Below, piece after piece: positions 8,062 to 17,121 of a DNA stretch of 64,000 nucleotides (its first letter is position 1; each line of letters starts with the position of its first letter). Location: positions 1 through 64,000 of the forward strand of contig NZ_JAVFVU010000013.1 of assembly GCF_030929615.1 (NCBI RefSeq), given 5' to 3'. The translations under genes and the position numbers were made by a program. The notes under the pieces are model-generated. The model was not told the DNA's origin and searched no databases. It worked only from the letters and a program-made list of their open reading frames with translations. This DNA is from Dyadobacter sp. LHD-138. GTDB lineage: Bacteria > Bacteroidota > Bacteroidia > Cytophagales > Spirosomataceae.

Positions 8062-9150
8062 ATGATGCGTAATCCGATGTTGTCCATAGAGAAGTATTTT
8101 GATTCGGTGCGGCAAAACCGGCTGTATTTTTATATTCTCTTTTTAATGCTGCCCTGGTTTGTTCCCCTGATCGGATATCTGATGTGGGGAAACCTGTATT
8201 TTACTGACTTAAAAGTTTTTGCCGGCGGTAGCCTGATCAACTTAATACTATGCCTGTTTGCAAACCAGATCAATCAGAAAACGGCTTTATTTATAGCAGG
8301 AATTTACCCGGAAGCGCATCAGACTGTCTATCGGGTGACCTTCTGGTTCACGATTTATTCGGTAGTCAACGTGATCATCCTTTATCTCGTTTTAAAGGTT
8401 TATGATTATATCGGTTTATTCGGCTACTCGTTGAACGACGAACATCTGAGCTGGTCGGTTATAGCCCTTTTGGGTGGTTCTCTGATTGGTACCGGTTTGT
8501 CTGAACTGGCCTATACTTTCATGCAATGGAAAACGAATCAGTCCGAACTGCAAGAGATGGAGCAAAGGCAGCTGCAAAGTGAGCTGGAACTGGTGAAACA
8601 GCAGGTAAACCCGCATTTTTTGTTCAATTGCCTGAATTCTCTTTCCGTACTGATCTCGGAAGCGCCGGTGACTGCGGAGAAATTTGTGGATGAAATGTCG
8701 CAGGTGTACCGTTATCTGCTTACGGTCAATAGTCAGGATTGGGAGAATAATCTGGTGTCGCTGGAAGAAGAAATCCGTTTTGTTCGCTCCTACATTTATT
8801 TGCTTGAAATCAGATTTGAAGAGGGAATTGATATTAAACTGCAAACCGCCGACCTGTATCAGATTGGACAGATGGTGCCTCTGACACTGCAAACACTGAT
8901 TGATAATGCCATTCGTCACAATGTTGTTTCGGCGGAACACCCTTTAAAGATCAGCATAAAAACCACTGCGACCGGGCAGCTTGAAGTGCGTAATAATCTG
9001 CAAAAAAGAGCGGTACGGATGCCCCTGAATAACGCAGGGCTTGGGACGTTGATTTCACGGTATAAATTGCTTTTTAACCAGGCTGGAACAATTCAGGTTA
9101 AGGAAGACGAAACCAGTTTTACCGTGCTTTTACCCTTGATTTATACATGA
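8062..9150 (+). CDS. LytS-type sensor histidine kinase, first copy
   Basis: A 362-residue membrane kinase. The N-terminal half has four hydrophobic helices with no obvious extracellular sensor domain. Then come a coiled linker (QMEWKTN to ELVKQ region) and the His_kinase box QVNPHFLFNCLNSLSVL with the phospho-acceptor His. The ATP-binding part has the N-box LTLQTLIDNAIRHN and a short glycine-rich region, NNAGLGTLISRYKLLF. The final TGA overlaps the next gene's ATG (ATGA), so translation is probably coupled. It is clearly paralogous to the next gene: both share LPWFVPxIxYL near the N-terminus and the NPHFLFNxLNxLS box. Its ligand is unknown. Confidence 0.9.
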   Translation: MMRNPMLSIEKYFDSVRQNRLYFYILFLMLPWFVPLIGYLMWGNLYFTDLKVFAGGSLINLILCLFANQINQKTALFIAGIYPEAHQTVYRVTFWFTIYSVVNVIILYLVLKVYDYIGLFGYSLNDEHLSWSVIALLGGSLIGTGLSELAYTFMQWKTNQSELQEMEQRQLQSELELVKQQVNPHFLFNCLNSLSVLISEAPVTAEKFVDEMSQVYRYLLTVNSQDWENNLVSLEEEIRFVRSYIYLLEIRFEEGIDIKLQTADLYQIGQMVPLTLQTLIDNAIRHNVVSAEHPLKISIKTTATGQLEVRNNLQKRAVRMPLNNAGLGTLISRYKLLFNQAGTIQVKEDETSFTVLLPLIYT

Positions 9151-10226
9151 AAAACTGGATTATTTTTAACAGACTCGGGCAGTTTATCTGGTTCAGCCTT
9201 TTCGGCAGGTGGATATTTGTCCTGCTGCTTCCCTGGTTTGTGCCGACCATCAGTTATTTGCTTATCGGAGACCCTTATTTTGAGAGTTTCTCAAATTTCC
9301 TTTTGGGGACTTTGATGGTCATGCTGATGACGACCCTTGCTTTCATTCCTCATGACTGGGCCGCGCAATACATTGCCGACCGGTATCCTGCTATCCATTC
9401 GTCGGCGAAAAGGGCATTGCTTACGGCGCTTGCCTTTGGCGTACTCACAGCCGCATACATTACGTTTTATGGCTGGTTTGTTATCCGTTTTCGCCCGCTG
9501 AATGCGCAGTTGAATGTCAGTAAAATGCTGTATGTTTATCTTTTTGAGCTGCTGGCCATTTTTTTGCTGACGGGTCTTTATGAGGCAAATTACTCGCTTC
9601 GGAAATGGAAGGAAAGCAAGACTAATAAAGAAGCGATTAAAAAAGCCGGGATGCAGGGACAGTTGCAAAGTTTAAAAAGTCAGGTGAACCCGCATTTTCT
9701 TTTCAATAGCCTTAATACACTTTCCGCGCTGATTATTGACGAACCGGCCCGTGCGGAACAATTTGTAGATGAGATGGCGAAGGTATATCGCTATCTGCTG
9801 CAAACGAACCAGCATGAGCTTACGACGCTGGCCGTTGAAATAAAATTCATTCAGTCGTACTACCACCTGCTGCGGACCCGCCACGACACGGGGCTTGAAT
9901 TGCATATTGACGTGGATGAGGCTGCGCTGGCCCGTTATATTCCACCGCTCACCTTGCAGTTGCTCGTCGAAAATGCAGTCAAGCACAATACCATCCTCGA
10001 AAAAAAGCCGCTTTTTATTGAAATTAGATCCATTGAAACTGAGGTGCTGGAAGTTAAAAATAACCTGCTGGGAAAGTCAACGCCGGTGAAGTCGACAAAA
10101 CTTGGACTGGCTAATATCCAGGCCAAATATAAAATACTATCTGACAGACAGCCTGTTATCGATTCTGGTCCCGATTATTTTAAAGTTTTATTGCCATTAC
10201 TTACTGAAAAACCTGTACATCAATGA
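9147..10226 (+). CDS. LytS-type sensor histidine kinase, second copy
   Basis: A 359-residue kinase with the same plan as its upstream neighbour: four membrane helices, a linker (SLRKWKESKTNKEAIKKAG), the phospho-acceptor box QVNPHFLFNSLNTLSAL, and the N-box LTLQLLVENAVKHN. It overlaps the previous gene and the next one by ATGA junctions, making a three-gene translationally coupled operon. Because both kinases keep their His and N boxes, both are probably active. They could form a heterodimer or give two inputs to the single response regulator (inference). Confidence 0.9.
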   Translation: MKNWIIFNRLGQFIWFSLFGRWIFVLLLPWFVPTISYLLIGDPYFESFSNFLLGTLMVMLMTTLAFIPHDWAAQYIADRYPAIHSSAKRALLTALAFGVLTAAYITFYGWFVIRFRPLNAQLNVSKMLYVYLFELLAIFLLTGLYEANYSLRKWKESKTNKEAIKKAGMQGQLQSLKSQVNPHFLFNSLNTLSALIIDEPARAEQFVDEMAKVYRYLLQTNQHELTTLAVEIKFIQSYYHLLRTRHDTGLELHIDVDEAALARYIPPLTLQLLVENAVKHNTILEKKPLFIEIRSIETEVLEVKNNLLGKSTPVKSTKLGLANIQAKYKILSDRQPVIDSGPDYFKVLLPLLTEKPVHQ

Positions 10227-11020
10227 ACATCCTAATTGTTGAAGACGAAAAACTTGCCGTTAGAAAACTTACCAAATTATTGGAGGAAACTGCTCCCGAA
10301 CTGGTGGTTAAGGGGGTAGCACCCAGTATTGATGCAACGGTGGAATGGATTCAGGAAAACCGTGCGGCCGGAGAAAAAGAGCCTGATCTGATATTTATGG
10401 ACATTGAGCTGGCGGATGGACAGAGTTTCGAAATTTTCAACCGGGTAGAGATTAGGAGTACGGTTATTTTCACAACCTCCTATGACGAGTATGCGTTGCA
10501 GGCTTTCAAAGTAAACAGCATCGATTATTTGCTGAAGCCGGTTCAGAAGGAAGACTTGCAAAGGAGTCTCAAAAAATTTCACGACCTGACGGGAAACCAG
10601 CGTAGGGAAGAATCGGGTACATTGCCGGTGAGTCTGGAAAGTATCCTGAAAAATTTTCAGCTGCAACAGCCACCGGTGGAGTACCGGAAGCGGTTTCTGG
10701 TGAAACAGGGCGCCCGCCTGCTGTCCATCGAGGTTTCGGATATCGCCTATTTTTACATTGAGGACGGTATCAGTCTGTTTAGAAATCATCAGGGACAAAA
10801 ATTTGTTGTGGATTATCGCATGGATGAGCTGGCTGATTTTCTTGACCCCGACCATTTTTTTCGGATCAACCGGGGCATGATCGTAACGCACCAATCGGTC
10901 GTGCAAATTCAGCCATATTTCAATAACCGGCTTGCCTTAACCCTGAAACCGGCCTATGAAAAAGAGGCAATCGTAAGCAGGGAAAAATCCAACGACTTCA
11001 AAAAGTGGATGGGGAAGTAA
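10223..11020 (+). CDS. LytTR-family response regulator
   Basis: A 265-residue protein. The N-terminal receiver domain has the acidic pair E7-D8, the phospho-acceptor D60 (LIFMDIEL), T84 or T85 in the switch region, and K106 (DYLLKP). The C-terminal LytTR DNA-binding domain spans about residues 155-262 (FLVKQGARLLSIEVSDIAYF, then FFRINRGMIVTHQSV). It is the last gene of the kinase operon, overlapping the second kinase by ATGA, and is the obvious partner of both kinases. LytTR regulators bind paired direct repeats; no target is identifiable here. Confidence 0.93.
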   Translation: MNILIVEDEKLAVRKLTKLLEETAPELVVKGVAPSIDATVEWIQENRAAGEKEPDLIFMDIELADGQSFEIFNRVEIRSTVIFTTSYDEYALQAFKVNSIDYLLKPVQKEDLQRSLKKFHDLTGNQRREESGTLPVSLESILKNFQLQQPPVEYRKRFLVKQGARLLSIEVSDIAYFYIEDGISLFRNHQGQKFVVDYRMDELADFLDPDHFFRINRGMIVTHQSVVQIQPYFNNRLALTLKPAYEKEAIVSREKSNDFKKWMGK

Positions 11021-11463
11021 GGAAAAGGATAAAATTAATCTGCTACAATTTGTGCGTGTATCAATTAACGTTAACATTTTTAAATAGTAGCTTTTAACAG
11101 GATTATGGGCATGATTTCGTTTTTGCCTGAAATAGTTGTTTCTTCGTGCGCCTGATGTAAAAGGGCCTCGAACTTTTTCTACTTTGATCAATACATGATG
11201 AGCAGCAATAAATCTGCAATATTTGAGTTTTATAAGTGTCGGATTAACAGTGGTCCGACAGGGGAAACGTCAAAAATGTGCTGTTGTAGTTGAGGCAGGT
11301 GAGTCGGGAAAAGTTTGTTAAGTTTTAAGCGCTGTTTACCGGATTACAAGTTAATTGTTCAGAAAGATAGCCTTGTGTTTACCATTGATCTTCTGCCATT
11401 TCAGAGACAGTCGATATAATCCATAGACTGTCCAAAGTTTTTATTTTATAATTTTATTTGTCA
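11021..11463. other. Intergenic region before the desaturase
   Basis: 443 bp without a credible gene. It contains a 10-bp palindrome TTAACGTTAA (11065-11074) and a weak hairpin with 7-bp arms GACAGTC/GACTGTC (11406-11412 and 11426-11432) about 30 bp before the desaturase start. Either could be a control site for the desaturase, but neither is strong. Confidence 0.4.
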
Positions 11464-12528
11464 ATGGCATTTTTAGATCACGTATTACAATCCCCGGCTT
11501 ATGGCTGGAAGGATGATGGAGGCAATTTGGTAAAACCAGGTGTTGGTGACATTTTCAAAGAGTTTTTTTCGAGGCTTAATGTTTTTAATGACGTTAAGAA
11601 CTGGCTGCCATTTTTTAGCTGGCTGAAAGTTTTTTGTTTAATTCCGTTCTTTTTTCTATTCGTATTTAAGTTTTTCACGCTGGGGTTGCTGGCTGCTGCT
11701 TTTATTTATAGCATGATTGTTATGGGTACGCATGGCACCATCTGGCATCACAGGTACTGCACGCACGGGGCTTATAAATTCCGTAATGGCTTCTGGCGTT
11801 TCTTTACCCAAAACCTGACTATCAACGTAATCCCGGAGGAGATTTATGTGGTATCACACCATGTGCATCACGCGAAATCGGATCAGCCGGGGGATCCTTA
11901 TAACGCAGAAGCCGGTTTTTTGTATTGTTTTCTGGCTGACGTAAACCACCAGCCGATCGCCAAAGATTTAAGCGAAGCCGATTATGATCGCGTCAAGTTG
12001 CTGATGAGCCACACGGGGGTAAAAGCCAATACTTATACGCAGTATCAGAAATGGGGTTCGTATGTAAATCCGGCAAGGGCTACCATGGCCTGGGTACTTA
12101 ACTGGTCATTCTGGTATCTGACTTTTTATCTCATCGGCGGACATGCATTAGCCTGCACGCTGTTTGGAGCCGCTGGTTTCTGGGCTGTCGGTGTGCGTAC
12201 CTTCAATTACGAAGGCCATGGAAAAGGGGAGGACAAGCAAAGGGAAGGTGTCGATTTCAGCCATAGGGATAAATCGATCAATCAGCTGTGGCCGGGTTTG
12301 GTAGCGGGAGAGTGGCATAACAACCATCATTTATTCCCTAAAAGTGCGCGCAGCGGTTTTAAGGCCCATCAGGTGGACATGGCCTGGTATTATATTAAAT
12401 TCATGAGTATGGTAGGAGCGGTAAGTTCTTACACAGATTCGAAGAAGCAGTTTTTGGAACAATATCATTTACCCTATCTGGCGGCTAAAAATGCCGAAAA
12501 AAAGGTTTTGGTAGAAGAGAAGGTTTGA
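11464..12528 (+). CDS. Acyl-CoA / fatty acid desaturase (delta-9 type)
   Basis: About 354 residues, starting at the ATG at 11464; a TTG two codons upstream is less likely. It has the three histidine clusters of membrane di-iron desaturases: HRYCTHG, HHVHHAKSD and WHNNHH. Hydrophobic helices lie at about residues 55-95 and 195-240. Enzymes of this family insert a cis double bond into saturated acyl chains using O2 and a reductase chain, adjusting membrane fluidity. It is monocistronic, followed by a strong terminator shared with the convergent permease gene. Confidence 0.9.
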   Translation: MAFLDHVLQSPAYGWKDDGGNLVKPGVGDIFKEFFSRLNVFNDVKNWLPFFSWLKVFCLIPFFFLFVFKFFTLGLLAAAFIYSMIVMGTHGTIWHHRYCTHGAYKFRNGFWRFFTQNLTINVIPEEIYVVSHHVHHAKSDQPGDPYNAEAGFLYCFLADVNHQPIAKDLSEADYDRVKLLMSHTGVKANTYTQYQKWGSYVNPARATMAWVLNWSFWYLTFYLIGGHALACTLFGAAGFWAVGVRTFNYEGHGKGEDKQREGVDFSHRDKSINQLWPGLVAGEWHNNHHLFPKSARSGFKAHQVDMAWYYIKFMSMVGAVSSYTDSKKQFLEQYHLPYLAAKNAEKKVLVEEKV

Positions 12529-12540
12529 TATTGCACAGAC

Positions 12541-12578
12541 AAAACGAAAGCCGGTACAGATGTGCCGGCTTTCGTTTT
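12541..12578. terminator. Bidirectional terminator between desaturase and permease
   Basis: Arms AAAACGAAAGCCGG (12541-12554) and CCGGCTTTCGTTTT (12565-12578) pair perfectly over 14 bp around a 10-nt loop. The A/T ends provide a U-tract on both strands. It sits exactly in the 52-bp gap between convergent genes. Confidence 0.88.
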
Positions 12579-12580
12579 AT

Positions 12581-14932
12581 TTATTCGGTTTGCAGCGATT
12601 CTACGGGATTCATCAGGGCTGCTTTGATACTCTGAAAACTGACAGTAAACATGGCCACGCAGATGGCGATCGTCCCGGCGAGGGCGAAAATTTCCCAGGA
12701 GAGGTCAATGCGGTAAACAAAATCTTTCAGCCATTTATCCATCACATACCAGGCGACAGGGGAGGCCAGGACGATGGCTATAAGGATCAGTTTGGCAAAA
12801 TCTTTGGATAGCAGTGCAATGACACTTGAAACATTGGCACCAAGCACTTTCCGTATACCGATTTCCTTGGTGCGTTGCTCGGCCGTAAATGCTGCAAGTC
12901 CCAATAGTCCCAGGGATGATATTACAATGGCGAGAATGCCAAAATATTTTATTAAAGTATTGACAATCATTTCAGACCGATACATTTTCTCGTAATCTTC
13001 ATCCATGAAATGGTAAGAGAATGGATAATTTGGGTTAAATGCCCGCGTGGTTTTTTCAATGTGTGCCAGCGCCTCCCGGGTTTGACCGGGCCTGGTTCTG
13101 ATCATCATAAATTCTGTGTTGAGTCCTTTGTAATTTACGAGAATTAAAGGCTGGATTTCGGAATGGAATGTGCTCAGATGGAAATCTTTCATTACGCCGA
13201 CAATTGTTCCCTTACCCATCCAGAATTTAACTTTTTTCCCTACCGGATCCTCCATTTTCATCATGCGGGCAGCTGCTTCGTTGATAAGATAACTGGTTGT
13301 GTCTCCCGGGAAATCTCTTGAAAAATCCCTTCCGCCGGCCATCTGAATATTCATGGTTTTGGCAAAATCATAACCCACAAAGGTAGCGTTTACGCCGTTC
13401 GGCAAATCTTTATCCCGACCGTCCCAATCCAGATCGCCCGAATTGCTGACTATATTGGTTGGTATCGCGCCAGTAGTGGTTGCCGCTGACACAAACGGAG
13501 AATTGGTTATTTCCTGCCGGAATATTTCCAGCTTATTGGGTAATTCGCCTTCCAGTGAGATGTAAAGAACATTTTCGCGATCTAGTCCCAGCCGTTTGGT
13601 CTGGATATAATTCATCTGGCGGCCGATCACAAGCATACCAATAATTAAAAATACAGAGAGGCCGAATTGAAATACAACCAGTCCTTTTCTTAGAAAAACA
13701 CCCCGGTTGGAAAAGGATAATCGCCCTTTCAAAATACGGATCGGCTGCAAAGAGGAAAGGTACAGAGCCGGATAGCTTCCAGCTACAATCCCGGTTATTA
13801 AAACCAACGCGATAACAGATAAGTACAGCGACGGATCCGACAAGTCAAGTGTAATATGTTTTTCGACCACAGCGTTAAAAGCTGGGAGTAACAAGAGTAC
13901 AAAAACCAGGGCTAAAATTGCGGCGAGTGTGCTCACGATCAGTGATTCACCCATGAACTGCATGATCAGGAATTTTTTCTCGGCCCCCACCACTTTTCTG
14001 ACACCGACTTCTTTTGCTCGTTTGATCGAACGGGCTGTTGCCAGATTCATGAAATTGACGCAGGCGATAAGCAGGATAAAAATGGCCACGATGCTGAAAA
14101 CCTTAATGTATTCAATGCGTCCGCCAACGGGCTTCAGATTTTCAAACGTAGAATAAAGGTAGACGTCTTTCAGTTTTTGAATAATTGGGAAGCTGATGAA
14201 TTGCGGCGGCGTATTTTTCTTTATCACTTTTTGGATCACCTGCTCGGCGTGTAAAGGATCTGCCTGTGGCGTGAGGCGCAGGTAAGTTTTGAAAGAAAAA
14301 TTTCCCCATGTCTTCATCCAGTCCTGCTCTTGTACTTTGAAATTTACAATCCACTCGAACCGGACGGATGCATTTTGTGGAATATCCTCAAAAACCGCAC
14401 TGACTATGAAATTTTTGGCATTATCCAGATTTATCGTCTTTCCGACAGCGTTCGTTTTTCCGAAGTATTTTTCAGATAATTTACGCGAAATAGCGATTGA
14501 GGTTGGCTGTGTGATGGGAGATTTTGCATTGCCTGCTATAAACGGCGTCTGGAAAACCTTGAAAAAATCGGTGGTTGCATAGATGCCGCTTTCCTTGGTA
14601 GACTCCTCTCCAACCTTCACCAACAACTCCCGGTTCCATGTTAATTTGGTAATGGCTGCCACATCAGGTACTTCTTTTTCGATAACCTCCATCCAGGGGC
14701 CGGGTGTAACATCCGAAACATTTTTCTGCCCCTTGTAATCGGAAGCGGTATAGATGTAGTAAATGTTGTCGAGATCCGGATAAAACCGGTTAAAGGAAAT
14801 CTCGTCTTTTACCCATAACCAGATCAGTAAACTGCATGACATGCCCAGGGCCAGCCCGAAAATATTAATAAAAGAGAAGAGCTTACTTTTTAACAGACTC
14901 CGGACCGCAATTTTAAAGTAGTTTTTTAACAT
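12581..14932 (-). CDS. MacB/FtsX-type ABC transporter permease
   Basis: About 783 residues from the ATG at 14932. The N-terminal block MLKNYFKIAVRSLLKSKLFS followed by a membrane helix is typical of large Bacteroidota permeases with a MacB periplasmic domain. Two FtsX modules of membrane helices follow, at about residues 275-425 and 665-775, each with the conserved R-T-K/R-E-I/V-G-I/V-R-K-V-L/V-G-A motif (RAKEVGVRKVVGA and RTKEIGIRKVLGA). No ATPase gene is adjacent, so it must use one encoded elsewhere. Such permeases often export or resist small molecules or act in envelope signalling; the substrate is unknown. Confidence 0.88.
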   Translation of the reverse strand: MLKNYFKIAVRSLLKSKLFSFINIFGLALGMSCSLLIWLWVKDEISFNRFYPDLDNIYYIYTASDYKGQKNVSDVTPGPWMEVIEKEVPDVAAITKLTWNRELLVKVGEESTKESGIYATTDFFKVFQTPFIAGNAKSPITQPTSIAISRKLSEKYFGKTNAVGKTINLDNAKNFIVSAVFEDIPQNASVRFEWIVNFKVQEQDWMKTWGNFSFKTYLRLTPQADPLHAEQVIQKVIKKNTPPQFISFPIIQKLKDVYLYSTFENLKPVGGRIEYIKVFSIVAIFILLIACVNFMNLATARSIKRAKEVGVRKVVGAEKKFLIMQFMGESLIVSTLAAILALVFVLLLLPAFNAVVEKHITLDLSDPSLYLSVIALVLITGIVAGSYPALYLSSLQPIRILKGRLSFSNRGVFLRKGLVVFQFGLSVFLIIGMLVIGRQMNYIQTKRLGLDRENVLYISLEGELPNKLEIFRQEITNSPFVSAATTTGAIPTNIVSNSGDLDWDGRDKDLPNGVNATFVGYDFAKTMNIQMAGGRDFSRDFPGDTTSYLINEAAARMMKMEDPVGKKVKFWMGKGTIVGVMKDFHLSTFHSEIQPLILVNYKGLNTEFMMIRTRPGQTREALAHIEKTTRAFNPNYPFSYHFMDEDYEKMYRSEMIVNTLIKYFGILAIVISSLGLLGLAAFTAEQRTKEIGIRKVLGANVSSVIALLSKDFAKLILIAIVLASPVAWYVMDKWLKDFVYRIDLSWEIFALAGTIAICVAMFTVSFQSIKAALMNPVESLQTE

Positions 14933-15156
14933 GGCCAAAACGTTATGCTATACAATTGAAAGACACCGTTGATATAAGTATACTTTACTTTGATAAAATG
15001 TATGCCATGGTTACTTGATGGTAGTAAGTGGCTGGAAATCAATTTTTTGATTTATTGTATACTTGGTTGTCTGTTCGTTTTTGAACACTTTGAACGGCAT
15101 AACCGGACGGCTCCCGGGTTAAGGGCTTGCCTTTACTGCTTGTGGATTATTTCATG

Positions 15157-15195
15157 GCGTATGGATTGCCATGGAGCCCAGGGCAATCCATACGC
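15157..15195. repeat. Perfect 14-bp hairpin
   Basis: GCGTATGGATTGCC (15157-15170) and GGCAATCCATACGC (15182-15195) are exact reverse complements around an 11-nt loop. It lies 31 bp past the stop codon of the minus-strand oxygenase gene in an otherwise gene-free 294-bp gap (14933-15226). It has no U-tract, so it is not a typical intrinsic terminator. It may be an mRNA 3'-end stabiliser, a protein-binding site or a mobile-element remnant. Confidence 0.6.
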
Positions 15196-15226
15196 GGGAA
15201 GTAAGATACTAGAAAGATGATTGCAA

Positions 15227-15820
15227 TCAGCCGATTTTCAGCCAGCCGGTGATACTTAATCTCGGCTTATTGGTAAGCAACACTTCATGTTCGAGCTCGC
15301 TGCTTTTAAAGAAAACACTTTTGCCGTTTAGCGGTGATATGTTTTGTTGGTTATCGACATGGTGAATACGCAATTCTCCGCCGTCTTTTTCCTCCCAGTC
15401 TGCGTTTAAGTACATGATCATCGAGTATTGGCGGCTGCCGTTGTTACGAAACTGGTCAATGTGCTTTTTATAGAAGCTGCCCGTTTCGTACAAGGTATAA
15501 TGAAATTCGTAACCGGTAATGCCTGTGTAACAGGTGCTGTTGAGGTGACTGACGAAGCGGTCCATCAGGTCGAAAAAATCATTTTCGTAGGGGTCATTAT
15601 GTTTGCGGTCGAGCCAGTAAATCTTATCTCCCCTGACCAGTTTATTCTGCAAGACAACCGCTTCATTGCCTGTGCCAGCTGATAACATCTGCCTGCCGGA
15701 GTATAACAGGTTAAGATTTTCTTTAAGGTGAGAAGCAAGCGCTTCACTTAAAAAGTTTTCTGCAATGCCCACCTTATTGTCTATGAAACTGTCGATGAGG
15801 GTATTAAAGGTTTTTAGCAA
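15227..15820 (-). CDS. 2-oxoglutarate/Fe(II) oxygenase, prolyl-4-hydroxylase-like
   Basis: A 197-residue protein. The iron-binding triad H120-x-D122 (KKHIDQF) and H178 (LEHEVL), and the 2-oxoglutarate-binding R187 (KPRLSITGW), are all present with the usual spacing. This is the SM-20/P4Hc type of oxygenase, which hydroxylates proline or other residues using O2 and 2-oxoglutarate. The only plausible start is TTG, since a stop lies four codons upstream and the next ATG is far downstream. The substrate is unknown and the neighbours give no clue. Confidence 0.85.
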   Translation of the reverse strand: MLKTFNTLIDSFIDNKVGIAENFLSEALASHLKENLNLLYSGRQMLSAGTGNEAVVLQNKLVRGDKIYWLDRKHNDPYENDFFDLMDRFVSHLNSTCYTGITGYEFHYTLYETGSFYKKHIDQFRNNGSRQYSMIMYLNADWEEKDGGELRIHHVDNQQNISPLNGKSVFFKSSELEHEVLLTNKPRLSITGWLKIG

Positions 15821-16302
15821 GGAGGATTTTTAAGTGATGCCCGGCATATTACCGCTGCCTGGTGAAGGTAGTTGTAATTGCCGGGATAACAACCGAATAT
15901 AATTTTATTGGTTAAATAAGGGAGTTCGGCAATCGTGTCGATACGATTACAGCAATACACTATCGGTTTACCAATCGGGACATGCAACGGATTTTATTTG
16001 ATTTTAAGTCAAATTTTGAACTTTGCAGGGGTTTGTTCCGTGTGGTTATGATGATACGGTATTGGGGTTATGGCCTAAACGTAGAAAATAGATTTGTTTA
16101 GTATTAATTAACATTCCCTTAATATGCATTAAACTTTTACCTAGTATTTTTGCGGCATGAAATTATTTATTCTGAATGAATGTTAAATATTTATAAACTA
16201 TTGTTTGGTGATTTTTTCTTTTTGAGGTATTTTTATGCTGTAAATGTGTGAGATTACATAATTGATAGTTCTGCTGAATGTTTAGTGTGACTTTACAAAA
16301 GG
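15821..16302. other. Long AT-rich intergenic region
   Basis: About 480 bp without a gene between the oxygenase and the phosphonate cluster promoter. A TATTTTTG match to the Bacteroidota -7 element occurs near 16146, but no ORF follows closely. I see no long repeat or strong hairpin. Confidence 0.4.
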
Positions 16303-16332
16303 TTGCGTTTTTGTCAGGAAAGTATAAATTTG
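16303..16332 (+). promoter_or_regulatory. Bacteroidota sigma-A-type promoter of the phosphonate cluster
   Basis: TTG at 16303-16305, then exactly 19 bp, then TAAATTTG at 16325-16332. This matches the Bacteroidota consensus of TTG at -33 and TAnnTTTG at -7. Transcription would start near 16339, leaving a leader of about 50 nt before the ATG at 16390. Confidence 0.65.
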
Positions 16333-16389
16333 TGTTTTCACATTGCAGTGAAAAGTTTAGTATTAGTTCACCAATTAAATAAATACAAA

Positions 16390-17100
16390 ATGTCAATTGA
16401 ACTAGTTGTGTTTGACATGGCAGGCACCACCGTAAAAGATAAGAATTTCGTAGGTGTAGCATTTCAGAATGCCATGAAAAGTTATGGTTATCAAATTGCG
16501 ATTGAAAATATCAATCCGATTATGGGTTATGAAAAACCGGTAGCGATCAGAATGATGCTCGAAAAGCACGAGTCTGACAAGCAAAAAATAACCGATCAGC
16601 TTATTGATGCGATTCATACGGAATTTGTGGACAGCATGATTCGCTTTTATGAAACTTCGGACGATATTGTGCCTTTGCCAAACGTTGAGGAAACTTTTGG
16701 AATTCTGCGGGATGCGGGTATCAAAATTGCTCTGGATACAGGTTTTTCCAGAAACATCGCCGATGTGATTATAAGTCGTCTGGGTTGGGAAGATAAGGTG
16801 GACTTTATGGTTGCCAGTGACGAGGTTGAGAATGGTCGCCCATTCCCGGATATGATTGAAAAAATCAAAGCAGCGCTGGATATCAGGTCGTCGGAATTTA
16901 TCGCGAAAGTGGGTGACACGGAAGTTGATATCAACGAAGGGATTAACAGTGGCTGTAAATACATCATTGGCGTTACGACGGGCGCATTTACAAGAGAAGA
17001 GTTGCTGCCCTACAACCCGACCCACATCATTGATAACATTTCGGAAGTGATTTCCATTATTTCCGCCGACATCAAAACATTATCCGAAAAAGAGGGCTAA
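16390..17100 (+). CDS. PhnX-like phosphonatase (HAD superfamily)
   Basis: 236 residues from the ATG at 16390; an upstream in-frame TTG coincides with the promoter -33 box and is rejected. The nucleophile motif is FDMAGTT (D9), the D-x-A-G-T form specific to phosphonoacetaldehyde hydrolases. A lysine in the cap (K49, MGYEKP) matches the Schiff-base lysine of PhnX. The acidic C-terminal motif is VGDTEVDINEG. This combination fits the PhnX-like family described as TIGR03351, which is associated with FAD oxidoreductases rather than with PhnW. It probably cleaves the C-P bond of phosphonoacetaldehyde or its hydroxy form, giving phosphate and an aldehyde. It is the first gene of the cluster, 21 bp before the FAD enzyme. 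Confidence 0.85.
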   Translation: MSIELVVFDMAGTTVKDKNFVGVAFQNAMKSYGYQIAIENINPIMGYEKPVAIRMMLEKHESDKQKITDQLIDAIHTEFVDSMIRFYETSDDIVPLPNVEETFGILRDAGIKIALDTGFSRNIADVIISRLGWEDKVDFMVASDEVENGRPFPDMIEKIKAALDIRSSEFIAKVGDTEVDINEGINSGCKYIIGVTTGAFTREELLPYNPTHIIDNISEVISIISADIKTLSEKEG

Positions 17101-17121
17101 TCAGCAATAAATAAACTTAGC

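Noticed and set aside
14990..15220. A 76-codon plus-strand reading frame in the gap before the oxygenase gene
   Set aside because: It runs through the 15157-15195 hairpin, has no recognisable domain and no supporting context.
16402..17025. A 207-codon minus-strand frame opposite the PhnX-like gene
   Set aside because: The plus-strand protein carries clear catalytic motifs; the antisense frame shows none.
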